From Eubacterium sp. CAG:786 (lineage in GTDB: Bacteria > Bacillota > Clostridia > Oscillospirales > Ruminococcaceae), in the NCBI GenBank assembly GCA_000432175.1, contig HF989488.1, positions 3,199 to 21,072 of the forward strand: a DNA stretch of 17,874 nucleotides, read 5' to 3'. The translations under genes and the position numbers were made by a program. Positions 7,631-14,141 of the stretch are shown piece after piece. Position 1 is the stretch's first letter, and every line of letters begins with the position of its first letter. The notes under the pieces were generated by a model. The model did no database searches, was not told the origin of the DNA, and was given only the letters and a program-made list of their open reading frames with translations.

Positions 7631-9172
7631 ATGTCCCACGAGTTAGTTCTCGTTCTCGACTTCGGCGGTCAGTACAATCAGCTTATCGCACGCCGCGTAA
7701 GAGAACACAAAATATACTGCGAGGTCAAGTCCTACAAGACCCCCATTGAAGAGATACGCGCGATGAACCCCAAGGGCATCATCTTCACAGGCGGTCCGAA
7801 CAGCGTTTATCTCGAGAATTCCCCAAGAATGTCCAAGGAGATATTCGACCTGGGCGTTCCTGTTCTGGGTATCTGCTACGGCGTACAGTTCATGGCTTAC
7901 GCCCTTGGTGGTGAGATAGGCACCGCTGTTGACAGTTCTCTGTCTGAATTCGGCAGAACTGAAACAGAGGTCGATACCACTTCCCTGCTGTTTAAGGATA
8001 TCGACAAGACCACCGTTACATGGATGAGCCACAACGACTACATCAAGAAGCTCCCGGAGGGCTTCGAGGTTTGCGGTCACACTGCAAAGTGCCCCTACGC
8101 CGCTATCCAGAACGTTGAAAAGAAATTCTACGGTGTGCAGTTCCACCCCGAGGTAAATCACACTGAACGTGGTTTTGACATGCTGGGCAACTTCCTGTAC
8201 AACGTCTGCGGCTGCCGCGGCGACTGGACAATGGAAAGCTACGCTGAAACCGCAATCAAGAATATCCGCGAGAAGGTCGGCAACGGTAAGGCTCTGCTGG
8301 CTCTTTCCGGCGGTGTTGACAGTTCCGTTGCCTGCAAGCTGCTTGCAAAGGCTATCGGAAACCAGCTGACATGTATTTTCGTTGACCATGGTCTGATGAG
8401 AAAGAACGAGGGCGACGAGGTTGAGGCTGCTTTCGCTGACAGCGGCGTTAATTTCGTCCGCGTGAATGCCGGTGAGCGCTTCCTGGGCAAGCTTGCCGGG
8501 GTTACCGAGCCGGAAGCAAAGCGCAAGATAATCGGTGAGGAATTTATCCGCGTATTCGAGGAAGAAGCCAAGAAGATCGGCAAGGTAGATTATCTTGTTC
8601 AGGGTACTATTTACCCTGACGTTATCGAGTCCGGACTTGGCGACGCGGCAGTTATCAAGAGCCATCACAACGTTGGTGGTCTGCCTGACTACGTTGATTT
8701 CAAGGAGATAATCGAACCTCTACGCCTCCTGTTCAAGGACGAGGTACGCGCTCTCGGAACCACCCTCGGTCTGGACGAGAAGCTCGTATGGCGCCAGCCG
8801 TTCCCGGGTCCCGGCCTTGCGATCAGAATTATCGGCGACATCACTCCTGAGAAGGTCGCTACCCTGCAGGACGCTGACGCTATCTTCCGCGAGGAGATCG
8901 CAAACGCGGGCCTTGACAGAAGCATCAATCAATACTTCGCAGTGCTGACCAACATGCGTTCCGTTGGCGTTATGGGCGACGGCAGAACCTACGATTACAC
9001 GCTGGCTCTGCGCGGCGTTTCCACCAGCGACTTCATGACCGCTGACTTCTCGAGAATTCCTTACGACGTGCTGGAGAAGGTTTCCGTTCGTATCGTAAAC
9101 GAGGTTAAGAACATTAATCGTATTGTTTATGACATTACAAGTAAACCTCCGGCTACAATAGAGTGGGAATAA
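7631..9172 (+). CDS. guaA: GMP synthase (glutamine-hydrolysing) GuaA
   Basis: Converts XMP to GMP using ATP and glutamine. The 513 aa match the family length. The N-terminal class I amidotransferase has the triad Cys82 (GICYGVQ), His172 and Glu174 (QFHPEV). The ATP pyrophosphatase domain has its PP-loop SGGVDSS at residues 226-232. The C-terminal dimerisation domain ends in the normal KPPATIEWE, so the gene is intact although a mobile element adjoins it. GGAGG (7621-7625) is five bases before the ATG. It is the last gene of the purine cluster and is followed by a hairpin terminator. The 3' end of guaA is a known recurrent integration site for tyrosine-integrase elements. Confidence 0.98.
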   Translation: MSHELVLVLDFGGQYNQLIARRVREHKIYCEVKSYKTPIEEIRAMNPKGIIFTGGPNSVYLENSPRMSKEIFDLGVPVLGICYGVQFMAYALGGEIGTAVDSSLSEFGRTETEVDTTSLLFKDIDKTTVTWMSHNDYIKKLPEGFEVCGHTAKCPYAAIQNVEKKFYGVQFHPEVNHTERGFDMLGNFLYNVCGCRGDWTMESYAETAIKNIREKVGNGKALLALSGGVDSSVACKLLAKAIGNQLTCIFVDHGLMRKNEGDEVEAAFADSGVNFVRVNAGERFLGKLAGVTEPEAKRKIIGEEFIRVFEEEAKKIGKVDYLVQGTIYPDVIESGLGDAAVIKSHHNVGGLPDYVDFKEIIEPLRLLFKDEVRALGTTLGLDEKLVWRQPFPGPGLAIRIIGDITPEKVATLQDADAIFREEIANAGLDRSINQYFAVLTNMRSVGVMGDGRTYDYTLALRGVSTSDFMTADFSRIPYDVLEKVSVRIVNEVKNINRIVYDITSKPPATIEWE

Positions 9173-9181
9173 AAATATTTA

Positions 9182-9220
9182 CCCCGAAAATCCCTTGGTT
9201 ATGCGGATTTTCGGGGTTTT
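9182..9220 (+). terminator. Rho-independent terminator after guaA
   Basis: A perfect 11-bp stem, CCCCGAAAATC (9182-9192) with GATTTTCGGGG (9206-9216), encloses a 13-nt loop and is followed by TTTT. It starts 9 bp after the guaA stop. Read on the minus strand, the same stem is followed within a few bases by an A/T-rich tract ending in five T, so it may also end integrase transcription. Whether it belongs to the chromosome or to the inserted element cannot be told from this sequence alone. Confidence 0.85.
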
Positions 9221-9229
9221 ATCTTGCTG

Positions 9230-9273
9230 TTGGCTACAAAATGGCTACATTTGAGCGATTTTTTTGTAGCCAA
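9230..9273. repeat. Inverted and direct GGCTACA repeats, candidate integrase arm/att sites
   Basis: TTGGCTACAAAA (9230-9241) is a perfect 12-bp inverted match to TTTTGTAGCCAA (9262-9273), and a further TGGCTACA lies at 9242-9249. GGCTACAA also occurs inside the guaA 3' end (9151-9158). The cluster is between the guaA terminator and the integrase stop codon, where the attL end of an element would lie. This is consistent with integrase binding sites, but the recombination core itself is not proven; I found no second copy of the guaA tail GAGTGGGAA in the window. Confidence 0.45.
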
Positions 9274-9285
9274 CACGCTTGACTA

Positions 9286-10359
9286 TCAGATGTCGTCAAG
9301 TCTTTTGGCTACCTCTGCTTGTTTGTTCGGATATAGATGACTGTAGGTATCCAGAGTTGTCTGAACTTTTTCGTGACCGAGCCTTTCGGCTATCAGAAGC
9401 GGTGAGAAACCCATTTCGATAAGTAACGAGGCGTGGCTATGCCGAATATCGTGTACTCGTATTCTCTTTACTCCAGCCGCCTTACTGCCCTTTTCAATTT
9501 CGTGGTAAAGGAAACTCTTTGTGTAAGGGAAAAGCCTGTCGTTCGGTTTCAGCCCGTAGCATTTCTCCATATACTCCCGTAAGCACTCGCAGAGCTTGTC
9601 GGGGATTGTAATGGTGCGAACGCTCTTGGGCGTTTTAGGAGTGGTTATAACATCACTCTTTTTGAGCCGCTGATAGCTCTTGTTAATGCGTATCTCTTTC
9701 TTATCAAGGTCAATATCGGCGGGCGAGAGCGCAAGCAGCTCTCCCTCTCGCATTCCCGTATAGTACAACGTCATAAACACCGTTCTGCTTTCGGGCTTAT
9801 TATCGAAGTATTTGCTGTCGATAAACAGGCTGAACTCGTCCTTTGTCCAGAACTGCATTTCCTCGGCGTTCTTTTTGCCCATACTCCCTGCTTTATGGCA
9901 GGGATTTTCTTTTAGTCCGTAATACTTTACCGCATAGTTGAATATAGCGGTGAGCTGATTGTTGATTGACTTCAGATAGGTTTCCGAATAAGGCACGCCC
10001 TTTTCGTCACGATAGCTTTTCAGCTTATTCTGCCACCGTCTTACATCGGTAGGCTTTATCTCGTTCAGAGCTTTCTTCTCAAAATACGGCGTAATTTTGA
10101 GGTCAATCAGCCAGCGCTTGTTTGCAACCGTTGAGGGTTTCAGGCGTTTCTCCATATCCTCGAAATAGAGCTTTATAAAGTCCGCAAAGGTCATACCAAC
10201 GCTGCCGCTCGCCTGCATAATAAATTCGTGTTCCCATTCAAGAGCCTCTCGCTTGGTATCAAAGCCGCGTTTCTTCTTGTGGATTACGTTTCCCGTCCAG
10301 TCCGTTATTCGAAGCTGGGACATCCACTTCCCTGTTTTACCGTCTTTTGTTACTGACAT
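9286..10359 (-). CDS. int: Tyrosine site-specific integrase
   Basis: 357-aa phage/ICE-type tyrosine recombinase that inserts and excises the element. The N-terminal 50 residues look like an arm-type (AP2-like) DNA-binding domain (GKWMSQLRITDWTGN...KKKRGFDTKREAL). A SAM-like core-binding domain follows (about 57-150), then the catalytic domain. Catalytic residues are all visible: Arg204 (TGMREGEL), a Lys near 242-245 (TPKTPKSVRTI), His303 and Arg306 (HDIRHSH), His329 (LGHE) and the nucleophile Tyr339 (LDTYSHLYP). The ATG has an AGGAG box upstream (complement of 10366-10370). It lies 18 bp downstream of the repressor gene and is probably co-transcribed with it. Its position beside the guaA 3' end indicates integration there. 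Confidence 0.95.
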   Translation of the reverse strand: MSVTKDGKTGKWMSQLRITDWTGNVIHKKKRGFDTKREALEWEHEFIMQASGSVGMTFADFIKLYFEDMEKRLKPSTVANKRWLIDLKITPYFEKKALNEIKPTDVRRWQNKLKSYRDEKGVPYSETYLKSINNQLTAIFNYAVKYYGLKENPCHKAGSMGKKNAEEMQFWTKDEFSLFIDSKYFDNKPESRTVFMTLYYTGMREGELLALSPADIDLDKKEIRINKSYQRLKKSDVITTPKTPKSVRTITIPDKLCECLREYMEKCYGLKPNDRLFPYTKSFLYHEIEKGSKAAGVKRIRVHDIRHSHASLLIEMGFSPLLIAERLGHEKVQTTLDTYSHLYPNKQAEVAKRLDDI

Positions 10360-10377
10360 AAGCTGCTCCTTTCATCA

Positions 10378-10974
10378 TTAGTCCTTTTGCTTTTTCAGTT
10401 CTGCTTCCATATACTCCTTTCTTTTCTTCATTCTTGTTTCAAAATCAAGCTCGACAGGCTCGTTCGTTTCAACCTGTGAACTTGAATAGTATGCAAGAGT
10501 TTCCGCTTTCCAACGAGAATAGTTTTCAAGGGACGAGAAATAAGTGCGGAAGTTCTCCTGTTCCTCTGCCCACCTCTCCAAGAACAAGCACAAATCAGCG
10601 TTGTATTTCGCATTCTGCTGTCCGTCGAATGATATAGAGCATTCCCACTTGCCGCCCTGCGACGGCTTCTGCACATTTATCTTGAAATCAACGTCCTGCA
10701 CATTCTCAAGCATAAAGAGGAAGCTCATTATATCCGAAAGGCTGCCGATATGCTCTATTCCCGATTTATAGCCAAGTATTTCGGACGAGGATACGCCAAG
10801 CACTTCGGCAATATCGCTTATGACCGAAATGGCAACCTCAATTTCACCTTTCTCGTATTTCTGAACCGTGCGGAGCGACTTCCCGATTTTCTCGGCAAGC
10901 TCGCTTTGGTTCAAGCCTTTTTCTTTTCTGTATTTTCTTATGCGCTGTCCGATTTGAATATCTCTATCGTCCAT
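10378..10974 (-). CDS. Cro/CI-family HTH transcriptional repressor
   Basis: 198-aa protein with an N-terminal helix-turn-helix of the HTH_3 type, about residues 8-66 (RIRKYRKEKGLNQSELAEKI ... SLRTVQKYEKGE ... ISVISDIAEVLGVSSSEILGY). The remaining 130 residues have no motif I recognise; there is no Ser-Lys autoprotease signature of LexA/CI type, and the C-terminus is highly charged (RMKKRKEYMEAELKKQKD). The start ATG has GAGGTGA (complement of 10981-10987) upstream. Divergent from the excisionase gene and upstream of integrase, it is placed to control both directions of transcription, probably through the palindromes in the shared intergenic region. Confidence 0.9.
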   Translation of the reverse strand: MDDRDIQIGQRIRKYRKEKGLNQSELAEKIGKSLRTVQKYEKGEIEVAISVISDIAEVLGVSSSEILGYKSGIEHIGSLSDIMSFLFMLENVQDVDFKINVQKPSQGGKWECSISFDGQQNAKYNADLCLFLERWAEEQENFRTYFSSLENYSRWKAETLAYYSSSQVETNEPVELDFETRMKKRKEYMEAELKKQKD

Positions 10975-10993
10975 ACTGTATCACCTCGTTCAC

Positions 10994-11022
10994 ATTATAT
11001 CACAAATAAATATGAATTTCAA
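10994..11022 (-). promoter_or_regulatory. Predicted promoter for the repressor-integrase operon
   Basis: On the minus strand, TTGAAA (complement of 11017-11022) and TATAAT (complement of 10994-10999) are separated by 17 bp. The start site would fall near 10987, giving a very short leader of about a dozen bases that begins at the ribosome binding site. An AT-rich inverted repeat just upstream, TTATAAA (11031-11037) with TTTATAA (11040-11046), could be an operator. Confidence 0.65.
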
Positions 11023-11060
11023 GTACATATTTATAAATTTTTATAATTTCGAAAAACATA

Positions 11061-11089
11061 TTGACAAATATAATCGGACGTATTATAAT
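11061..11089 (+). promoter_or_regulatory. Perfect-consensus sigma-A promoter for the excisionase/replication operon
   Basis: TTGACA (11061-11066), a 17-bp spacer and TATAAT (11084-11089) match the consensus at every position. The expected start is near 11096, leaving a leader of about 43 bases before the ATG at 11139. Such a strong promoter usually needs repression, which fits the overlapping palindrome and the divergent repressor. Confidence 0.85.
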
Positions 11090-11092
11090 GAT

Positions 11093-11115
11093 AATATGCA
11101 TTATAAATGCATATT
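11093..11115. promoter_or_regulatory. Candidate repressor operator palindrome
   Basis: A perfect inverted repeat with 10-bp arms, AATATGCATT (11093-11102) and AATGCATATT (11106-11115), and a 3-bp centre. It covers the predicted transcription start of the plus-strand promoter, so a bound dimer would block initiation. Assignment to the adjacent Cro/CI protein is inference from position. Confidence 0.65.
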
Positions 11116-11138
11116 TAGTAGAAAGAGAGGTAAGATAT

Positions 11139-11348
11139 ATGCAAAAGCAGTACATAACAGCAGAAGAATTACAGACGATAATGGGTATAAGCCGAGGCAA
11201 GGCTTACGAGATTATACGCAGCTGCAATCAGGAACTCAAAGCGCAGGGTTTTATCACCATTGCAGGCAAACTCCCCGTAGCCTATATGGAAAAGAAGTAT
11301 TACGGCTTCGATGTGAACGCTATAAAAGAGGGAGGAAACAATGGCTGA
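11139..11348 (+). CDS. Small excisionase-like DNA-binding protein
   Basis: 69-aa protein, MQKQYITAEELQTIMGISRG... . The ATG at 11139 is chosen over an upstream ATG at 11061, because that one lies in the -35 box and the extra 26 residues are a hydrophobic translation of promoter DNA. AGAGAGG (11124-11130) lies eight bases upstream. Residues 6-30 form a likely winged or MerR-like helix-turn-helix (ITAEELQTIMGISRGKAYEI), the fold used by many excisionases and small element regulators. It is the first gene of the plus-strand operon and overlaps the next ATG (11341) by eight bases. It could alternatively be an activator rather than a directionality factor. Confidence 0.75.
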   Translation: MQKQYITAEELQTIMGISRGKAYEIIRSCNQELKAQGFITIAGKLPVAYMEKKYYGFDVNAIKEGGNNG

Positions 11349-11586
11349 AAACGAAAAGACCGCCCCTAATTCATCTGTTGGCGCAGATGAGAGGCAGTCT
11401 TCCCAAAGTCTTAACACGAATATTATAGCACAACCGCCGCCGAAAATCAAGTGGCTGGGGGGGGGAAAAAAGATAAAAGAGCCCTTTTTTTGTGGATACA
11501 TTTGTGATAAACGAGCCGTTGTTCTGCGAATACTTCTGTCAGAGCCGAGAGCTGCGGTGCACGGACGGAATATTTTACTCGGTTGA
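11341..11586 (+). CDS. Out-of-frame upstream ORF, probable N-terminus of the replication ATPase
   Basis: The ATG at 11341 overlaps the excisionase stop and has a strong Shine-Dalgarno GGAGG (11331-11335) five bases upstream, so it is translated. The 81-aa frame starts MAENEKTAPNSSVGADERQ, a low-complexity polar region, then KIKWLGGGKKIKEPFF at a G9 run (11457-11465) and a T7 run (11485-11491). After the T7 run this frame gives CGYICDKRAV..., with no recognisable domain, while the +1 frame gives VDTFVINEPLFCEYF, the start of a conserved ATPase. Dropping one T fuses the two without a break. The last 30 or so codons are therefore likely artefactual unless the short product is real. Confidence 0.6.
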   Translation: MAENEKTAPNSSVGADERQSSQSLNTNIIAQPPPKIKWLGGGKKIKEPFFCGYICDKRAVVLRILLSEPRAAVHGRNILLG

Positions 11587-12772
11587 CGGCGCTTTGAGCC
11601 AAGATGAAATTGCCGCCAAAATCTCCGAAATGCTCATTGAAAACGGCATTACCACGGGGATTGCCAAGCGGTCAAAGTCGCTGCTTGAAGCGCTGAAGCT
11701 ATTCTGTCACAGCGCACCGATCAAGCCGAGCGAGGACGAGATTCACGTCCTGAACGGCGTTGTAAAGGTTGACGGCGACTGCGGCAGTCCGCCCACGTTC
11801 ATACCCGAAAAGAGATTTTGCGTAAATCGGCTCAACGTCAGCTACGACTCCGAAATTTGGCGGCACGTTTACTATCCCGAACACTTTCAGACGTTCCTGT
11901 ATCAGCTGCTTGACAGCGAAGACGTGCTTACGCTGCAAGAGTATCTCGGCTACTGCCTTATTCCGTCCACAAGGGCGCAGACCGCCATGTTCATAATCGG
12001 AAACGGCGGCGAGGGCAAGAGCCGTATCGGCGTTGCTATGAATGCGATATTTGGCTCGGCTATGCTGTCCGGAAACTTTCAGCGCGTGGAGGACGACAAG
12101 TTCTTCCGTTATAACCTCATAAACAAGCTGCTGATGAACGACGACGATATGCAGATGACCGCTCTAAAATCCACGGGCTACATCAAGAATATCATAACCG
12201 CAGAGATACCGATTGACGTTGAAGCAAAGGGCAAGCAGTCGCAGCAGGCACAGATTTACAGCCGTTTTCTGTGTTTCGGGAACGGCTCGCCGAAAGCCTT
12301 GTACGACAAATCGGACGGATTTGCCCGCCGCCTGCTTATCCTCACAACTAAACCCAAACCCGCCGACCGCAGGGACGACCCGTTCCTCGCGGATAAGTTC
12401 ATAGTCGAAAAGGAAAAGATATTCTGCTGGATGCTGGACGGGCTGCGGCGGCTTAAAAAGAACAACTTCCGTTTTACGGTAAGCAAGAAAACAAGGGAGA
12501 ACGTCGCCGAGGCGGTTGCGGAAAACTGCAATATCGTGGATTTCATCGAAGAAGCTGCTGTTTTCAGCGAGAGTTCCGCTGTCAGCTCCACTACGCTCCA
12601 CCGTGTTTACGCCGATTGGTGCGAGGATAACGGTCTGACAGCCCTGAAACGGGAAACTTTTATAAATTGGCTTAAATCCAACGCCGACAAATACAGTGTC
12701 AAATACTCCAACAACATCTACGAAAACGGAAAGCGCGTCCGAGGGTTTGAGCGAATTTCTCTTAATAGATGA
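11492..12772 (+). CDS. D5/P4-family replication ATPase (SF3 helicase)
   Basis: The visible frame is 426 aa from a GTG at 11492. It is a phage/plasmid primase-helicase of the D5_N plus SF3 type that would unwind the element's DNA for replication. Walker A is GNGGEGKS (residues 170-177), Walker B LLMNDDD (213-219), the sensor-like Asn is in CFGNGSP (264), and Arg279/Arg280 are likely arginine fingers. An N-terminal primase polymerase domain is absent. The GTG lacks a good ribosome binding site, and the family normally extends further upstream, so the true protein probably begins at 11341 through a +1 shift at the T7 run. The C-terminus (about 345-420) resembles a winged-helix domain (TTLHRVYADWCEDNG...RETFINWL). 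Confidence 0.88.
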   Translation: MDTFVINEPLFCEYFCQSRELRCTDGIFYSVDGALSQDEIAAKISEMLIENGITTGIAKRSKSLLEALKLFCHSAPIKPSEDEIHVLNGVVKVDGDCGSPPTFIPEKRFCVNRLNVSYDSEIWRHVYYPEHFQTFLYQLLDSEDVLTLQEYLGYCLIPSTRAQTAMFIIGNGGEGKSRIGVAMNAIFGSAMLSGNFQRVEDDKFFRYNLINKLLMNDDDMQMTALKSTGYIKNIITAEIPIDVEAKGKQSQQAQIYSRFLCFGNGSPKALYDKSDGFARRLLILTTKPKPADRRDDPFLADKFIVEKEKIFCWMLDGLRRLKKNNFRFTVSKKTRENVAEAVAENCNIVDFIEEAAVFSESSAVSSTTLHRVYADWCEDNGLTALKRETFINWLKSNADKYSVKYSNNIYENGKRVRGFERISLNR

Positions 12773-12779
12773 ATTTCGC

Positions 12780-12935
12780 GTACTGGCGTACATTTGGCTT
12801 TGCAATGCGGAATATCGGCAACAGCAACGTGTACAGAGGACGTACAAGGGCGTACAGAGTACAAGGTTGGTACGCTGCCGTACATCAGCTGAAAGCCTGT
12901 CAAACCGCTTGGTTATGCGGAGTGTACGCCTGTAC
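12780..12935. repeat. GTAC-containing repeat cluster, candidate replication origin iterons
   Basis: GTAC starts at 12780, 12788, 12831, 12842, 12852, 12859, 12870, 12880, 12924 and 12932: ten copies in 156 bp where fewer than one is expected by chance. The central six are spaced 11, 10, 7, 11 and 10 bp, close to one helical turn. GTACAGAG and GTACAAGG each occur twice, as an imperfect tandem unit at 12831-12866. The cluster starts just after the replication ATPase gene, where iteron origins are common. Confidence 0.55.
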
Positions 12936-13143
12936 ACCTAAAGCGGCTCAATTTTCCTTATAGTTCTTTTCAGCTCTGCCATGATTTTAGTGGTACGGCG
13001 AATTTGTTGCAAAGCTGAAAAAAGAAAACGGGGTCACTGCTCGCCGCAGCACCCTGCCACTATCCGAGAGCCTTTCTAGCCAAATCGCCACATTTTCTTT
13101 TTTCAGATTTGGAGTTGGAGGCGTTGGTGCTAGATAAAAGCAA

Positions 13144-13169
13144 AGCCGCACTCGGTGTTGGGTGCGGCT
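13144..13169. repeat. Hairpin-forming inverted repeat
   Basis: AGCCGCAC (13144-13151) pairs with GTGCGGCT (13162-13169) across a 10-nt loop. No T tract follows on the plus strand, so it is a poor intrinsic terminator. It may be structural, or part of an origin or transfer region. Confidence 0.45.
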
Positions 13170-13187
13170 GAATGTGAATATGTAAAC

Positions 13188-13292
13188 TGCTCGACTTATG
13201 GGAATTGCGGGGTGACCCCGCGGGCAATTCGGCTAAATGAGCAATTACTGCAAGCGTTTTCACACGAAGGCAAGGTGCTCGACTTATGGGAA
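13188..13292. repeat. 17-bp direct repeats around a nested inverted repeat
   Basis: TGCTCGACTTATGGGAA is found exactly at 13188-13204 and 13276-13292, 88 bp apart. Overlapping the first copy, GAATTGC (13202-13208) and GCAATTC (13224-13230) form an inverted repeat, with an inner CGGGG/CCCCG stem (13208-13220). An inverted short copy (GTCGAGCA, 13846-13853) lies on the other side of the acetyltransferase gene. The function is unknown; an old recombination or transfer site is possible. Confidence 0.5.
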
Positions 13293-13305
13293 GAAAAATT
13301 GCGAA

Positions 13306-13815
13306 TTAGTTTTCGAAGAAAAATACATCAGCAGGCGTTCCGTCTTCATAATCCACTTCTTTATTCGGATATCTTTCTACTAAACGATAATTCCCTTTTG
13401 TATATTCACTGATAACATTATTCCAGAAACATACAGAGCCGATATTGTGAGGATGCCGTTTCAGCTGCCATTTTCCGTGGTGCATATCAAATACACGAAA
13501 AACAGCTTCTTTGCCATATCCTTTTCTTCTATACTTGTTCATAATAAAAAATTCAGATAAACAAAAATCTGTTCTTTCATCAGGAACTTCCGGATAATCA
13601 CTTACAAGAATAAATCCTGCCAGCTTATTATCGACCTTGATAAGGTACGGGAATCTGTTCACTTCCTCAAAATAACATTCCAGATATTCGTAGCCATATA
13701 AACCATCGTCATTCACATCTGTTTTTTCCCACTGAGAAAATTCATAAAGATATTTTTCAAGCAGATTCATAAGTGTGTTTTTATCACTTATTTTCGCTTC
13801 TGCAACAGTTAACAT
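13306..13815 (-). CDS. GNAT-family N-acetyltransferase
   Basis: 169 aa from ATG at 13815. A GTG at 13827 would add four residues but lies inside the Shine-Dalgarno GAGGTGA (complement of 13824-13830), so the ATG is preferred. The GNAT acetyl-CoA signature is at about residues 89-105, FFIMNKYRRKGYGKEAV, with RRKGYG forming the pyrophosphate loop. The later WQLKRHPHNIGSVCFW segment fits the C-terminal part of the fold. The substrate is unknown. GNAT proteins on mobile elements range from aminoglycoside-type resistance to peptide or toxin acetylation, and nothing here picks one. It is transcribed against its neighbours from its own promoter and is by eye AT-richer, suggesting cargo acquired separately. 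Confidence 0.88.
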   Translation of the reverse strand: MLTVAEAKISDKNTLMNLLEKYLYEFSQWEKTDVNDDGLYGYEYLECYFEEVNRFPYLIKVDNKLAGFILVSDYPEVPDERTDFCLSEFFIMNKYRRKGYGKEAVFRVFDMHHGKWQLKRHPHNIGSVCFWNNVISEYTKGNYRLVERYPNKEVDYEDGTPADVFFFEN

Positions 13816-13874
13816 TAGTTTATTCACCTCAATATATTTCGATTTGTCGAGCAGATTATCAACACATCTTATTT

Positions 13875-13903
13875 ATTATACCATAACCAACCAAAAAATT
13901 CAA
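13875..13903 (-). promoter_or_regulatory. Predicted promoter of the GNAT gene
   Basis: On the minus strand, TTGAAT (complement of 13898-13903) is followed by a 17-bp spacer and TATAAT (complement of 13875-13880), with TGG just before it as an extended -10. The leader to the ATG at 13815 would be about 50 bases. Confidence 0.7.
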
Positions 13904-14023
13904 CACCTTTATCAGCCTTGCCCCTATCCGAGCGCTTTGCCGTTTGACCTGCAATTTTCTTTTTCAGTTTTGAAAAAAGCAACGATGTCGGTGCGTGAAA
14001 ACAAGGCGGACAGAAAGCCAAAC

Positions 14024-14111
14024 GGGGATTGCAAAGGGAACTCCCTTTGCCCCTCGGAGAGCGCCTTACCCTTGATGTTGATTGTAGCTTGCGGAAATCA
14101 ATGTCAAGGGT
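14024..14111. other. Candidate origin of transfer (oriT) upstream of the relaxase
   Basis: Two inverted repeats lie in tandem. The first, GCAAAGGGA (14031-14039) with TCCCTTTGC (14042-14050), has a 2-nt loop and can extend through GGGG (14024-14027)/CCCC (14050-14053) after a bulge. The second has 16-base arms (14068-14083 and 14096-14111), with fourteen Watson-Crick pairs and two G:T pairs around the loop GTAGCTTGCGGA. MobV relaxases act on hairpin-bearing oriT sites usually just upstream of their own gene, which begins 58 bp further on. The nick position is not identified. Confidence 0.55.
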
Positions 14112-14120
14112 ATTATGGCG

Positions 14121-14141
14121 TTACTGTTGGCACAACAGTAA
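14121..14141. promoter_or_regulatory. Perfect 9-bp hairpin in the relaxase leader
   Basis: TTACTGTTG (14121-14129) and CAACAGTAA (14133-14141) flank a 3-nt loop, ending 28 bases before the relaxase ATG. It could be an operator for autoregulation by the relaxase or another protein, or an RNA hairpin in the leader. No T tract follows, so it is not a standard terminator. Confidence 0.5.

Larger units (their letters stand above)
12773..13305. other. 533-bp non-coding stretch: GTAC cluster, hairpins and direct repeats
   Basis: No convincing gene. Short frames here (for example 12769-12963) translate the repeats and lack family features. The left part (12780-12935) is a GTAC-rich cluster and a candidate replication origin. 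The middle holds a hairpin at 13144-13169. The right part holds a 17-bp direct repeat and a nested inverted repeat at 13202-13230. A degenerate copy of the segment beginning TGCCACTATCCGAG (13055) occurs again on the far side of the acetyltransferase gene at 13919. Confidence 0.6.

Noticed and set aside
6452..7639. A 395-codon open frame on the minus strand opposite the AICAR transformylase gene
   Set aside because: It is the antisense shadow of a well-conserved enzyme gene with motifs on the plus strand; its translation has no family features.
9194..12921. A 14-bp exact match (CTTGGTTATGCGGA) between the guaA terminator loop and 12908-12921
   Set aside because: One shared 14-mer is expected by chance in about 18 kb; no wider similarity around it.
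12696..12963. Two overlapping plus-strand frames (81 and 64 codons) after the ATPase
   Set aside because: They lie over the GTAC repeats, have no clear ribosome binding site, and overlap each other or the ATPase end.
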